64,000 nucleotides of DNA from Streptomyces sp. NBC_00234 (lineage in GTDB: Bacteria; Actinomycetota; Actinomycetes; Streptomycetales; Streptomycetaceae), in assembly GCF_036195325.1 (NCBI RefSeq), contig NZ_CP108101.1, positions 4,712,001-4,776,000 of the forward strand, in the 5' to 3' direction. Below are positions 16,094 to 27,402 of the stretch, in pieces (within the stretch, counting starts at the first letter, position 1; each line of letters opens with the position of its first letter). The notes below the pieces were generated by a model. That model was given only the letters and a program-made list of their open reading frames with translations, had not been told where the DNA came from and did no database searches. Made by a program: the position numbers and the translations under genes.

Positions 16094-16918
16094 TCAGAGA
16101 ACGCGGACCGCACCGGTCGGCATGTCGTAGTCCAGCGAGCGCTGCACGGTGCCCGTGCTGGAGTTCTGCGCGCCGACGAACTCGCCGCCGCCGACGTAGA
16201 TCGCGACGTGGTACGCGCTGCCCGCGCTGCCCCAGTACAGGATGTCGCCCGGCTGGAGGTTGCTCAGCGAGACCTGGGTACCGACGGTCGACTGGCTCTG
16301 CGAGACGCGCGGCAGGTCGATGTTGACCGACTTGAACGCGGCCTGGACGAGCCCGGAGCAGTCCCACGAGTTGGGGCCCGTGCCACCGGGCACGTACGCG
16401 TCGCCGACCTGGGCCTTGGCGAAGGCCACGACAGCGGCTGCGGAGCCCGTGGCGCTCGACGAGGAGTACGAGGGCGCGGAGGAGCCGGTGGAGGCGCTGA
16501 GCGTCGTGCGCTCGGCGGTGCGGGAGGCGCGCTCGGCGGCCTCCTCGGCGGCCTCGGCCCTGGCCTTCGCCGCGGCCTCCGCCTTCTTCTTCGCCTCAGC
16601 CTTGCGTACCGCCTCCGCCTTGGCCGTCTTGGCCTTCTTGGCGGCGGTCTCCGCTGCGGCGTCCTCGTAGGCCTGCGTCTCCAGGTCGAGGGCGACCTGC
16701 TGCGTGGCCTCTGCGGACGCCGCGACGGCGGGGGAGAGCCCGGAGGTGATGGTGGGCATCTCGATGGTCTGGGTCACCGGCTCGGCCTGGGCCGGGCCGG
16801 CGGCACCGGCGACCGCGATGGTGCTGAGGACGCCACCGGCAACTCCGGCTCGCAGTGCCGTCTTCGAGGCACTCTGACGGGGCTTCCGGTGGCTGGGTAT
16901 GTGAGCGGTATGGGACAT
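16094..16918 (-). CDS. Secreted NlpC/P60 peptidoglycan hydrolase
   Basis: The product (274 aa) has a signal peptide (cleavage near AQAE, residue 45), an Ala/Lys/Glu-rich coiled coil (about 70-130), a Ser-rich linker and a C-terminal NlpC/P60 cysteine peptidase domain. The nucleophile is in SWDCSGLVQAAF and the catalytic His in YHVAIYVGGGEF. It should cleave stem peptides in the wall. The ATG at 16918 gives the signal peptide but lacks a good ribosome site; a tiny ORF (ATG CCC TGA) with GAAGGG just precedes it. It diverges from nuoA across 807 bp. Confidence 0.9.
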   Translation of the reverse strand: MSHTAHIPSHRKPRQSASKTALRAGVAGGVLSTIAVAGAAGPAQAEPVTQTIEMPTITSGLSPAVAASAEATQQVALDLETQAYEDAAAETAAKKAKTAKAEAVRKAEAKKKAEAAAKARAEAAEEAAERASRTAERTTLSASTGSSAPSYSSSSATGSAAAVVAFAKAQVGDAYVPGGTGPNSWDCSGLVQAAFKSVNIDLPRVSQSQSTVGTQVSLSNLQPGDILYWGSAGSAYHVAIYVGGGEFVGAQNSSTGTVQRSLDYDMPTGAVRVL

Positions 16919-17607
16919 GAGGACTAGCGCTATCAGGGCATCCGGGGTCCCTTCAAGAAACGTGTGTTGCGACACAGTTACGTCCGGAACCTGTGAATCC
17001 GCTTTCTGATGGCCCTTATTGACGCCGTAACGGGCAAATCGGGCATGCGCGATCACCGCTGTGATCACCAGCTTTCAGTAATACGTCCGAATTGCCCGGC
17101 GCTTACCATCCGTTCACACCGATGGCCAAGCCCGCTTTAGTTGAAGCGCGTGTGGTGTGACGCAGGTCACGGCATGACTCGGCCATGGCGGGCAACCGGC
17201 CGGGCCGACGGTGGATGCGCCGAGTGGGGTCCTCGTGAGTCGACTGACGGGCCGTCAGGGCGGGGTGGGCCGACCGCGTGGGCGTCGCTCGTACGTCCGG
17301 AAGTTCGTGAATGGATGCACATGTCCACATCGCACCCCGCGAACCCCTCTTCCGGGTGAGCGCGGGATGCCGCGGGGCCCTTTACCACCCCGCGTCGTCC
17401 ATCTCCAATTTGCCTGAGCGCCCGCTCGGTTGATATCGCGGCAGGGCTTTGACCAGCGGTAACCGCATCAGATGTCACGTCTCGTGATCACTCGGCCGCT
17501 TCGCGTACGAAGATCACCCCTCATCCGGCTTCATGATCCTTCGTCAGGTGGTGGAGATCACAAAGACGTTGTCGTACCCCGTGTCGCAGATCACAGGACG
17601 GCAGGCA

Positions 17608-17613
17608 TAGGAT
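17608..17613 (+). promoter_or_regulatory. nuoA: Candidate -10 element of the nuo operon
   Basis: TAGGAT matches TANNNT. Transcription would begin near 17620, leaving a leader of about 105 nt. No good -35 is seen at 16-18 bp, so an activator or alternative sigma factor is possible. Confidence 0.4.
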
Positions 17614-17629
17614 GCGGGGCAGTCGGGCT

Positions 17630-17645
17630 TGTGAACTGCCTCACA
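17630..17645 (+). promoter_or_regulatory. Candidate Rex operator (ROP) upstream of nuoA
   Basis: TGTGAACTGCCTCACA matches the Rex consensus TGTGAAC-GC-GTTCACA in both TGTGA half-sites, with differences confined to the centre. It lies about 10 bp after the predicted transcript start, where a repressor would block the promoter. Rex releases DNA at high NADH/NAD+, so it would link nuo expression to NADH level. Confidence 0.6.
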
Positions 17646-17725
17646 TGTGCACGATCTTGGTGAGGTGGCGAGCCGGTCGCCCGATGCGGTCCAACGGTCA
17701 AGGACGACTGGAAGGAGCGAGGAGC

Positions 17726-18085
17726 GTGAATGCCTACGCGCCCATCCTCGTGCTCGGCGCCCTCGGGGCAGGGTTTGCGATCTTCTCCGTGGTCATGGCC
17801 ACGCTTATCGGCCCAAAGCGGTACAACCGAGCAAAGCTCGAAGCGTACGAGTGCGGTATCGAACCCACCCCCACTCCAGCCGGAGGCGGCCGTTTCCCGA
17901 TCAAGTACTACCTGACGGCGATGCTTTTCATCGTCTTCGACATCGAGATCGTCTTCCTCTATCCCTGGGCGGTCACCTTCGACGCCCTGGGGATCTTCGG
18001 GCTCGTCGAGATGCTGCTCTTCGTGCTCACCGTCTTCGTCGCCTACGCGTATGTATGGCGCCGCGGCGGCCTGGAATGGGACTGA
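17726..18085 (+). CDS. nuoA: NADH-quinone oxidoreductase subunit A
   Basis: The product (119 aa) is a small three-helix membrane subunit of complex I, near the quinone entry. The family signature is YECGIEPTPT with the IKYYLTAMLFIVFDIEIVFLYPWA segment, whose acidic residues are conserved. The GTG at 17726 follows GGAGCGAGGAG and gives the normal length; the ORF extends further upstream without support. It is the first of fourteen nuo genes. Confidence 0.96.
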   Translation: MNAYAPILVLGALGAGFAIFSVVMATLIGPKRYNRAKLEAYECGIEPTPTPAGGGRFPIKYYLTAMLFIVFDIEIVFLYPWAVTFDALGIFGLVEMLLFVLTVFVAYAYVWRRGGLEWD

Positions 18086-18101
18086 GGGGCTGAGGGGCAC
18101 C

Positions 18102-18656
18102 ATGGGACTCGAAGAGAAACTGCCAAGCGGCTTTGTGCTGACCACGGTGGAAGAGGCCGCCGGCTGGGTGCGGAAGTCCTCCGTCTTCCCCGCCACCTTC
18201 GGCCTCGCCTGCTGCGCCATCGAGATGATGACGACCGGGGCCGGGCGCTACGACCTGGCCCGTTTCGGTATGGAGGTCTTCCGCGGCTCGCCGCGGCAGG
18301 CCGATCTGATGATCGTCGCCGGACGGGTCAGCCAGAAGATGGCGCCCGTCCTGCGGCAGGTCTACGACCAGATGCCGAACCCCAAGTGGGTCATCTCCAT
18401 GGGGGTTTGCGCATCATCGGGCGGAATGTTCAACAACTACGCCATTGTGCAGGGTGTTGATCATATTGTGCCGGTTGATATCTATTTGCCGGGATGCCCG
18501 CCGCGTCCCGAGATGCTGATCGACGCCATCCTCAAACTCCACCAGAAGATCCAGGGCTCCAAGCTCGGGGTCAACGCGGAGGAAGCCGCCCGCGAGGCGG
18601 AGGAGGCGGCCCTCAAGGCACTCCCCCTCATCGAGATGAAGGGGCTGCTGCGATGA
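18102..18656 (+). CDS. nuoB: NADH-quinone oxidoreductase subunit B (cluster N2)
   Basis: The product (184 aa) carries the terminal [4Fe-4S] cluster N2, which hands electrons to menaquinone. The four ligands are visible as C37, C38, C103 and C132 (GLACCAIE, GVCASSGG, LPGCPPRPE). A helical Glu/Ala-rich tail of about 35 residues follows the domain. The ATG at 18102 is chosen because the conserved N-terminus begins there. Confidence 0.97.
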   Translation: MGLEEKLPSGFVLTTVEEAAGWVRKSSVFPATFGLACCAIEMMTTGAGRYDLARFGMEVFRGSPRQADLMIVAGRVSQKMAPVLRQVYDQMPNPKWVISMGVCASSGGMFNNYAIVQGVDHIVPVDIYLPGCPPRPEMLIDAILKLHQKIQGSKLGVNAEEAAREAEEAALKALPLIEMKGLLR

Positions 18657-19369
18657 GCGACGAGCAGAACACCGACAACGGTCAGGTGCCCGCCCCGCGC
18701 GAGGACACCGGCGACGTCATCGGCGTACGCAAGGGGATGTTCGGCGCCGCCAACGGCGGCGACACCTCCGGCTACGGCGGTCTCGTCCGCACCGTGACCC
18801 TCCCGGGGGCCACGGCCCGCCCGTACGGCGGCTGGTTCGACGAAGTGGCGGACGAGCTCGAGGGGGCCCTGGAGGAACAGGACCTGCTTCCCGCCAACGC
18901 CATCGAGAAGACCGTCGTCGACCGGGACGAACTCACCTTCCACATCGCCCGGGAACATCTCGTCCAGGTCGCCAGGACCCTGCGCGACGACCCGGCCCTG
19001 CGCTTCGAGCTCTGTACGGGCGTCAGCGGCGTCCACTTCCTCGGGGACAAGGGCCGCGAGCTGCACGCCGTCTACCACCTGCGCTCGCTCACCCACGGCC
19101 GGCTGATCCGCCTGGAGGTGTCGGCCCCGGACAGCGATCCGCACATCCCGTCCCTCGTCGCGGTCTACCCGACCAACGACTGGCACGAGCGCGAGACGTA
19201 CGACTTCTTCGGGCTCGTCTTCGACGGGCATCCGGCCCTGACCCGGATCATGATGCCGGACGACTGGCAGGGCTTCCCGCAGCGCAAGGACTATCCGCTC
19301 GGCGGCATCCCCGTCGAGTACAAGGGCGCCCAGATCCCGGCTCCGGACCAGCGGAGGTCGTACTCCTGA
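18653..19369 (+). CDS. nuoC: NADH-quinone oxidoreductase subunit C
   Basis: The product (238 aa) is the 30-kDa subunit of the peripheral arm. An N-terminal extension of about 80 residues precedes the domain. The signature YPTNDWHERETYDFFGLVFDGHP and the RKDYPLGG segment are intact. The ATG overlaps the nuoB stop (ATGA). Confidence 0.96.
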   Translation: MSDEQNTDNGQVPAPREDTGDVIGVRKGMFGAANGGDTSGYGGLVRTVTLPGATARPYGGWFDEVADELEGALEEQDLLPANAIEKTVVDRDELTFHIAREHLVQVARTLRDDPALRFELCTGVSGVHFLGDKGRELHAVYHLRSLTHGRLIRLEVSAPDSDPHIPSLVAVYPTNDWHERETYDFFGLVFDGHPALTRIMMPDDWQGFPQRKDYPLGGIPVEYKGAQIPAPDQRRSYS

Positions 19370-20691
19370 TGACCACTCCCCACGCAACTCCCCGCGCCAC
19401 GACGGAGGGGACTGTATATACAGTCACCGGCGGCGACTGGGACGAGGTCGTCGAGTCGGCGGTCAAGGCCGACGACGAGCGCATCATCGTCAACATGGGC
19501 CCCCAGCACCCGTCCACGCACGGCGTGCTCAGGCTCATCCTGGAGATCGACGGCGAGACCGTCACCGAAGCCCGCTGCGGCATCGGCTACCTCCACACCG
19601 GCATCGAGAAGAACCTCGAATTCCGGAACTGGACGCAGGGCACCACCTTCGTCACGCGCATGGACTACCTGACGCCGTTCTTCAACGAGGCGGCGTACTG
19701 CCTCGGCGTCGAGAAGCTGCTCGGCATCGAGGACCAGATCCCCGACCGGGCCACCGTCCTGCGCGTCCTGCTGATGGAGCTCAACCGGATCTCCTCCCAC
19801 CTGGTGTGCATCGCCACCGGCGGCATGGAGCTCGGCGCCACCACGATCATGATCTACGGCTTCCGCGATCGTGAACTCGTTCTCGATCTCTTCGAGCTGA
19901 TCACCGGCCTCCGGATGAACCACGCGTTCATCCGGCCCGGCGGACTCGCCCAGGACCTGCCCCCGGGCGCGGTCGACCAGCTGCGCGAGTTCGTGAAGAC
20001 CATGAAGAAGAACCTGCCGGAGTACGACAAGCTCGCCACCGGCAACCCCATCTTCAAGGCCCGCATGCAGGACGTCGGCTATCTCGACCTGACCGGCTGC
20101 ATGGCGCTCGGTGCCACCGGACCCGTCCTGCGCTCCGCCGGACTCCCGCACGACCTGCGCAAGAGCGACCCGTACTGCGGCTACGAGAACTACGAGTTCG
20201 ACGTTCCCACCGCGGACACCTGCGACGCCTACGGCCGCTTCCTCATCCGCCTGGAAGAGATGCGCCAGTCGCTGCGGATCGTCGAGCAGTGCCTGGACCG
20301 GCTCGCGCCGGGCCCGGTCATGGTCGCCGACAAGAAGATCGCCTGGCCCGCGCAGCTCGCGCTCGGCCCGGACGGACTCGGCAACTCGCTCGACCACATC
20401 AAGAAGATCATGGGCACCTCCATGGAGGCCCTGATCCACCACTTCAAGCTGGTGACCGAGGGCTTCCGGGTCCCGGCCGGACAGACGTACACCGCCATCG
20501 AGTCGCCCAAGGGCGAGCTCGGCGTGCACGTCGTGTCGGACGGCGGAACCCGCCCCTACCGGGTCCACTTCCGTGACCCGTCCTTCACCAACCTTCAGGC
20601 CATGGCAGCGATGTGCGAGGGCGGCCAGGTCGCCGACGTCATCGTCGCCGTCGCGTCCATCGACCCCGTGATGGGAGGCGTCGACCGGTGA
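19369..20691 (+). CDS. nuoD: NADH-quinone oxidoreductase subunit D
   Basis: The product (440 aa) is the 49-kDa subunit, which forms the quinone-binding cavity with NuoB. The signature MGPQHPSTHGVLRLILEIDGE carries the conserved histidines, and the C-terminal DPVMGGVDR is typical. An acidic N-terminal stretch of about 40 residues precedes the core. Its ATG shares a base with the nuoC stop (TGATG). Confidence 0.97.
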   Translation: MTTPHATPRATTEGTVYTVTGGDWDEVVESAVKADDERIIVNMGPQHPSTHGVLRLILEIDGETVTEARCGIGYLHTGIEKNLEFRNWTQGTTFVTRMDYLTPFFNEAAYCLGVEKLLGIEDQIPDRATVLRVLLMELNRISSHLVCIATGGMELGATTIMIYGFRDRELVLDLFELITGLRMNHAFIRPGGLAQDLPPGAVDQLREFVKTMKKNLPEYDKLATGNPIFKARMQDVGYLDLTGCMALGATGPVLRSAGLPHDLRKSDPYCGYENYEFDVPTADTCDAYGRFLIRLEEMRQSLRIVEQCLDRLAPGPVMVADKKIAWPAQLALGPDGLGNSLDHIKKIMGTSMEALIHHFKLVTEGFRVPAGQTYTAIESPKGELGVHVVSDGGTRPYRVHFRDPSFTNLQAMAAMCEGGQVADVIVAVASIDPVMGGVDR

Positions 20692-21532
20692 CCGGTACCA
20701 ATCAAGAGGTCAGTCTGGGGATGCCGCAGCTCCCCGCCCCCGGCTATCCGGCCGAGGTGCGCGCCCGGCTCGAAGCGGACGCGAAGGAGGTGATCGCCCG
20801 CTACCCCGGCAGCCGCTCCGCGCTGCTGCCGCTGCTCCACCTCGTGCAGTCCGAGGAGGGGTACGTCTCCCGTACGGGCATGGCCTTCTGCGCCGAACTC
20901 CTCGACCTCACCACCGCCGAGGTGAACGCGGTCGCGACGTTCTACACGATGTACCGGCGCAGGCCGAGCGGCGACTACCAGGTCGGTGTCTGCACCAACA
21001 CCCTGTGCGCGGTCATGGGCGGCGACGCCATCTTCGACCGGCTCAAGGAGCACCTGGGCGTCGGCAACGACGAGACGACCGAGGACGGCAAGGTCACCCT
21101 CGAGCACATCGAGTGCAACGCGGCCTGCGACTTCGCCCCCGTCGTGATGGTGAACTGGGAGTTCTTCGACAACCAGACGCCCGAGAGCGCGACGCGGCTC
21201 GTCGACGACCTCATCGCCGGCCGGACCGTCGAGCCCACCCGCGGCGCTCCGCTGTGCACCTACAAGGACACGGCCCGCATCCTCGCCGGATTCCCCGACG
21301 AGCGCCCCGGCGCGGTCGAGGCCACCGGCGGGGCGGGCCCCGCCTCGCTCATCGGGCTGAAGCTCGCCAGGGGCGAGGCCCCGCACGCGCGCGTGGTCGG
21401 CCCCCGTGGCGAGGTCCCGCGCGACGAACCGCACAAGGGTGCCGAGCACCTCAGCTCCCACGACGCACCGCAGCAGACTTCGGCTTCCGACCCGGACCAC
21501 CCGGCCGGTCCCGCCGCCGAGGAGGGGGAGTG

Positions 21533-21533
<1 letters not shown>
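20688..21533 (+). CDS. nuoE: NADH-quinone oxidoreductase subunit E ([2Fe-2S] N1a)
   Basis: The product (281 aa) is the 24-kDa subunit. The thioredoxin-like domain has the four [2Fe-2S] ligands near residues 102, 107, 143 and 147 (VCTNTLC, ECNAAC). After the core comes a tail of about 80 residues rich in Gly, Ala, Pro and His that the compact bacterial homologues lack. The GTG at 20688 overlaps the nuoD stop. Confidence 0.95.
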
Positions 21534-22893
<1,360 letters not shown>

Positions 22894-22897
<4 letters not shown>

Positions 22898-25398
22898 CAG
22901 TCACCACGAGTGCGCCCTCCGGGGGCGGCGAGGCGGCGGTTCCGCCCGAGGACCTTGTCACGCTGACCATCGACGGCATCGAGATCAGTGTGCCCAAGGG
23001 CACCCTCGTCATCCGGGCCGCCGAGCTCCTCGGCATCGAGATCCCGCGCTTCTGCGACCACCCGCTCCTCGACCCCGCCGGTGCCTGCCGTCAGTGCATC
23101 GTCGAGGTCGAGGGACAGCGCAAGCCGATGGCGTCCTGCACCATCACGTGCACCGACGGCATGGTCGTGCGGTCGCAGCTCACCTCGCCCGTCGCGGAGA
23201 AGGCCCAGAAGGGTGTGATGGAGCTGCTGCTCATCAACCACCCGCTGGACTGCCCCGTCTGCGACAAGGGCGGCGAGTGCCCGCTGCAGAACCAGGCGAT
23301 GTCGCACGGCGGCAGCGACTCCCGGTTCGACGGGAAGAAGCGCACGTTCGAGAAGCCCGTTCCGATCTCCACCCAGGTGCTGCTGGACCGCGAGCGGTGC
23401 GTGCTCTGCGCGCGCTGCACCCGGTTCTCCAACCAGGTGGCGGGCGACCCGATGATCGAGCTGATCGAGCGCGGCGCGCTCCAGCAGGTCGGTACGGGAC
23501 AGGGCGACCCCTTCGAGTCGTACTTCTCCGGCAACACCATCCAGATCTGCCCGGTCGGGGCGCTGACCTCGGCGGCGTACCGATTCCGCTCCCGGCCCTT
23601 CGACCTCGTGTCGACGCCCTCGGTGTGCGAGCACTGCGCGGGCGGCTGCGCCACCCGCACCGATCACCGGCGTGGCAAGGTCATGCGGCGCCTCGCCTCC
23701 AACGATCCCGAGGTCAACGAGGAGTGGCTCTGCGACAAGGGCCGCTTCGGCTTCCGGTACGCCCAGCAGCGCGACCGGCTCACCACGCCGCTCGTACGCA
23801 CCGCGGACGGTGTGCTGGAACCGGCGAGCTGGCCCGAGGCACTGGAGGCCGCGGCCCGTGGGCTCGGCGCCGCCCGGGGCCGTACCGGCGTCCTCACCGG
23901 CGGCCGGCTGACCATCGAGGACGTGTACGCGTACAGCAAGTTCGCGCGGATCGCCCTCGACACGAACGACATCGACTTCCGGGCCCGTGTCCACAGCAGC
24001 GAGGAGGCCGACTTCCTGGCCGCTCGCGTGGCCGGGCGCGGCCGTGACCTGGACGGCAGCGGTGTCACGTACACCTCGCTGGAGAAGGCCCCGGCCGTCC
24101 TGCTCGTCGGATTCGAGTCCGAGGAGGAGGCCCCGGGCGTCTTCCTGCGGCTGCGCAAGGCCAACCGGAAGCACGGCCAGCGGACCTTCGCCCTCGCCAC
24201 GCACGCCACACGCGGTCTCACGAAGGCGGGCGGCACGCTCCTTCCCGCCGCCCCCGGCACCGAGACCGAGTGGCTCGACGCGCTCGCGGGCGGCGTCGGA
24301 CTGGACGGCGACGGAGCCGTCGCGGCCGAGGCGCTGCGCGGCTCCGGCTCGGTGATCGTCGTCGGCGAGCGGCTGGCCGCAGTGCCGGGCGCGCTGAGCG
24401 CCGTCGTACGTACCGCCGCCGCCACCGGCGCCACGCTCGTCTGGATTCCGAGGCGGGCCGGCGAACGGGGCGCGGTGGAGGCGGGCGCACTGCCCTCGCT
24501 GCTGCCCGGTGGCCGTCCGGCGACGGACCCGCGGGCCAGGGACGAGGTCGCCTCCGTCTGGGGCGTCGCCGAACTCCCCACCCGCTACGGCCGCGACACC
24601 GGCCAGATCGTCGAGGCCGCGGCCACCGGTGAACTGGGCGCCCTGCTCGTCGCCGGCGTCGGGACCGAGGACCTGCCCGACCCGGCCCGCGCCCTGGAGG
24701 CGCTGGACCAGGTCGGTTTCCTGGTCTCGCTGGAGCTGCGGCCCAGCGCGGTCACGGACCGGGCCGACGTGGTCTTCCCGGTCGCTGCGGTCGCCGAGAA
24801 GCCCGGCACCTTCCTCAACTGGGAGGGCAGGGCCCGGATGTTCGAAGCGGCGCTGAAGCCCGACCAGATGACGCGGACGCTCGCCCCGAGCGACGCGCGC
24901 GTGCTGCACATGCTGGCCGACGCCATGGACGTGCACCTGGCACTGCCCGATCCGAGGGCGGCCCGGCGCGAGCTGGACCGGCTCGGGGGCCGGCAGGGCG
25001 ACCACGCGGCCGACCCGCACGAATCGGGCCGTCCGCTGCCGAGGCCCGGCGACGGCGAGGCGATCCTCGCGGGTCACCGGATGCTGCTCGACCTGGGCCG
25101 GCTCCAGGAGGGCGACGAGGCGCTGGCCGGGACCCGGCACGCGGCCGTCGCCCGGCTGTCGGCGGCCACCGCGGCGGAGACCGGGGTGAAGGACGGCGAC
25201 CTGCTGGCCGTCACCGGTCCGGTCGGCACCGTGGAACTCCCGCTGGCCGTCACGGTCATGCCGGACCGGGTGGTCTGGGTGCCGCTGAACTCCGTCGGGC
25301 GCGGCGTCCCCGCCGACACGGGTGCGCAGCCCGGCGGTCCGGTCCGGATCGGCCCCGCCGCCGGAACCCCCGCAGACTCACCGGAGGTGCGAGCGTGA
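22894..25398 (+). CDS. nuoG: NADH-quinone oxidoreductase subunit G
   Basis: The product (834 aa) is the large iron-sulphur subunit. The N-terminal ferredoxin domain has the N1b ligands in FCDHPLLDPAGACRQC. N5 and N4 ligands follow (CDKGGECPLQNQ, CVLCARCTRF, ICPVGALTS). The motif CEHCAGGCATRT with a later WLCDKG adds the N7 cluster found in some bacteria. The C-terminal two thirds is a molybdopterin-oxidoreductase-like fold without an obvious active-site residue. The ATG overlaps the nuoF stop. Confidence 0.96.
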
Positions 25399-26798
25399 CT
25401 GGCCTCGATCGACTCGCCGCGGCACCGCACGGTGCGGTGCTCGCCGCCGAGGATCTCTCGATGTTCGGCACCGACCCGTGGTGGCTGGTCGCCATCAAGG
25501 CGGTCTTCTGCTTCGCGTTCCTGATGGTGACCGTGCTCTTCTCCATCGTGTGGGAGCGCAAGGTCGTCGCCTGGATGCAGCTGCGCATCGGGCCGAACCG
25601 GCACGGCCCGTGGGGCATGCTCCAGTCCCTCGCCGACGGCATCAAGCTGATGCTGAAGGAAGACGTCATCGTCAAGCGGGCGGACAAGGTCGTCTACGTC
25701 CTGGCGCCGATCATCGCCGCCATCCCCGCGTTCATGGCGATCGCGGTGATCCCGTTCGGCCCGGCGGACAACGAGGTCTCGATCTTCGGGCACCGTACGG
25801 CGATGCAGCTCACCGACCTGCCGATCGCGATGCTGTACATCCTCGCGGTCGCCTCGGTCGGTATCTACGGCATCGTGCTGGCGGGCTGGTCCTCCGGATC
25901 GACGTACCCGCTGCTGGGCGGGCTGCGTTCCTGCGCCCAGATGATCAGCTACGAGATCGCGATGGGCGCCGCGTTCGCCTCGGTCTTCCTCTACTCCGGG
26001 TCGATGTCGACCTCGAAGATCGTGGAGGCGCAGGAGGACCGCTGGTTCGTCATCCTGCTGCCGGTCTCCTTCATCATCTACATCGTCACGATGGTCGGTG
26101 AGACCAACCGGGCGCCGTTCGACATGCCGGAGTCCGAGGGCGACCTCGTCGGTGGCTTCAACACCGAGTACTCGTCGATCAAGTTCGCGATGTTCATGCT
26201 CGCCGAGTACGTCAACATGGTGACCGTCTCCGCGGTCTCCGTGACCCTGTTCCTGGGCGGCTGGCGGGCTCCGTACCCGGTCAGCACCTTCTGGGAGGGC
26301 GCGAACCACGGCTGGTGGCCGATGCTCTGGTTCGTCATCAAGGTGCAGCTGCTGCTGTTCTTCTTCATCTGGCTGCGCGGCACGCTGCCCCGTGTGCGCT
26401 ACGACCAGCTGATGAAGCTCGGCTGGAAGGTCCTGATCCCGGTCTCGGTGGTCTGGCTGATGCTCGTCGCCACCGTCCGGGCGCTGCGCAACGAGGGCTA
26501 CGACTTCTCGAAGATCGTGCTGTACGTCGCCGGAGCCGTGATCGCGATCCTGCTGATCTCCTTCGTCGTCGACATCTTCCGCGACCGCAAGGCCAAGGAG
26601 GCGGACGCGGCGGCGGAACCGGAGCCGGCGTTCGACCCGATGGCGGGTGGATTCCCGGTGCCGCCACTGCCCGGACAGGCCCTGCCGCCCGTGCCGAGGC
26701 GCAGATCGCGCCGTGAGCGCGAGCTCGTTGTCAGTGGCGGGTCGGATACTCACAGTGACGAGAAGTCGAGTGACGGAAAGGAGGCTGACGGTGTCTGA
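25395..26798 (+). CDS. nuoH: NADH-quinone oxidoreductase subunit H
   Basis: The product (467 aa) is the membrane subunit linking the peripheral arm to the proton pump, with about eight helices. ERKVVAWMQLRIGPNRHGPWG and ETNRAPFDMPESEGDLVGGFNTEYSS are diagnostic. A cytoplasmic Pro/Ala and then charged tail (about 70 residues) makes it longer than enterobacterial NuoH. The GTG at 25395 overlaps the nuoG stop. Confidence 0.96.
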   Translation: MTGLDRLAAAPHGAVLAAEDLSMFGTDPWWLVAIKAVFCFAFLMVTVLFSIVWERKVVAWMQLRIGPNRHGPWGMLQSLADGIKLMLKEDVIVKRADKVVYVLAPIIAAIPAFMAIAVIPFGPADNEVSIFGHRTAMQLTDLPIAMLYILAVASVGIYGIVLAGWSSGSTYPLLGGLRSCAQMISYEIAMGAAFASVFLYSGSMSTSKIVEAQEDRWFVILLPVSFIIYIVTMVGETNRAPFDMPESEGDLVGGFNTEYSSIKFAMFMLAEYVNMVTVSAVSVTLFLGGWRAPYPVSTFWEGANHGWWPMLWFVIKVQLLLFFFIWLRGTLPRVRYDQLMKLGWKVLIPVSVVWLMLVATVRALRNEGYDFSKIVLYVAGAVIAILLISFVVDIFRDRKAKEADAAAEPEPAFDPMAGGFPVPPLPGQALPPVPRRRSRRERELVVSGGSDTHSDEKSSDGKEADGV

Positions 26799-27402
26799 GT
26801 CATCAGAGCCCTCAGGGGAGAAGTTCCAGAATCCTGTGGCCGGCTTCGGCGTGACCTTCAAGGCCATGTTCAAGAAGCGGCTGACGGAGCAGTATCCGGA
26901 GACGCCGAAGGTGACGGCGCCGCGCTTCCACGGCCGGCATCAGCTCAACCGTCATCCGGACGGCCTGGAGAAGTGCATCGGCTGTGAGCTGTGCGCCTGG
27001 GCGTGTCCGGCCGACGCGATCTACGTGGAGGGCGCGGACAACACCGAGGAGGAGCGCTACTCCCCGGGTGAGCGCTACGGCCGCGTCTACCAGATCAACT
27101 ACGCCCGCTGCATTCTCTGCGGACTGTGCATCGAAGCGTGCCCCACGCGGGCGCTGACGATGACGAACGACTTCGAGCTCGCCAACACCACCCGCGAGAG
27201 CCTCATCTACACCAAGGACGAGCTGCTCGCCGGGCTGGAGGAAGGCATGGTCGACAGTCCGCACGCGATCTTCCCCGGTATGGACGAACAGGACTACTAC
27301 CGGGGCCTGGTGACCGAGGCGGCGCCCGGCACGGAGCGCCAGACGGCGGTCTCCAAGGGCGAGAACGAGAAGGCCGCGGCGGACGAGGAGGTGGACGCAT
27401 GA
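26791..27402 (+). CDS. nuoI: NADH-quinone oxidoreductase subunit I (clusters N6a/N6b)
   Basis: The product (203 aa) is the 8Fe ferredoxin-like subunit relaying electrons to N2. Both CxxCxxCxxxCP motifs are intact, CIGCELCAWACP (about 62-73) and CILCGLCIEACP (about 108-119). An acidic helical tail follows. The GTG at 26791 overlaps the end of nuoH by 8 bp and gives the usual N-terminus. Confidence 0.96.
   Translation: MSESSEPSGEKFQNPVAGFGVTFKAMFKKRLTEQYPETPKVTAPRFHGRHQLNRHPDGLEKCIGCELCAWACPADAIYVEGADNTEEERYSPGERYGRVYQINYARCILCGLCIEACPTRALTMTNDFELANTTRESLIYTKDELLAGLEEGMVDSPHAIFPGMDEQDYYRGLVTEAAPGTERQTAVSKGENEKAAADEEVDA

Larger units (their letters stand above)
16919..17725. other. Long divergent regulatory region between NlpC/P60 gene and nuoA
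   Basis: These 807 bp contain no supported gene; the short ORFs on both strands lack ribosome sites and conserved features. The region is less GC-rich than its surroundings. It contains six GATCAC words (17051, 17063, 17486, 17512, 17556, 17589), two of them within the palindrome GTGATCAC (17061-17068, 17484-17491). It also has an inverted repeat TCACG-TCT-CGTGA (17475-17487), the nuoA -10 element and a candidate Rex site. Confidence 0.7.

Noticed and set aside
16919..17110. Possible c-di-AMP (ydaO) riboswitch before the NlpC/P60 gene
   Set aside because: Cell-wall hydrolase genes of Streptomyces often carry one, but I could not find its conserved core words on the minus strand here.
17103..17417. 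Short ORFs in the NlpC-nuoA gap
   Set aside because: They lack ribosome sites, overlap each other on both strands and show no conserved sequence.
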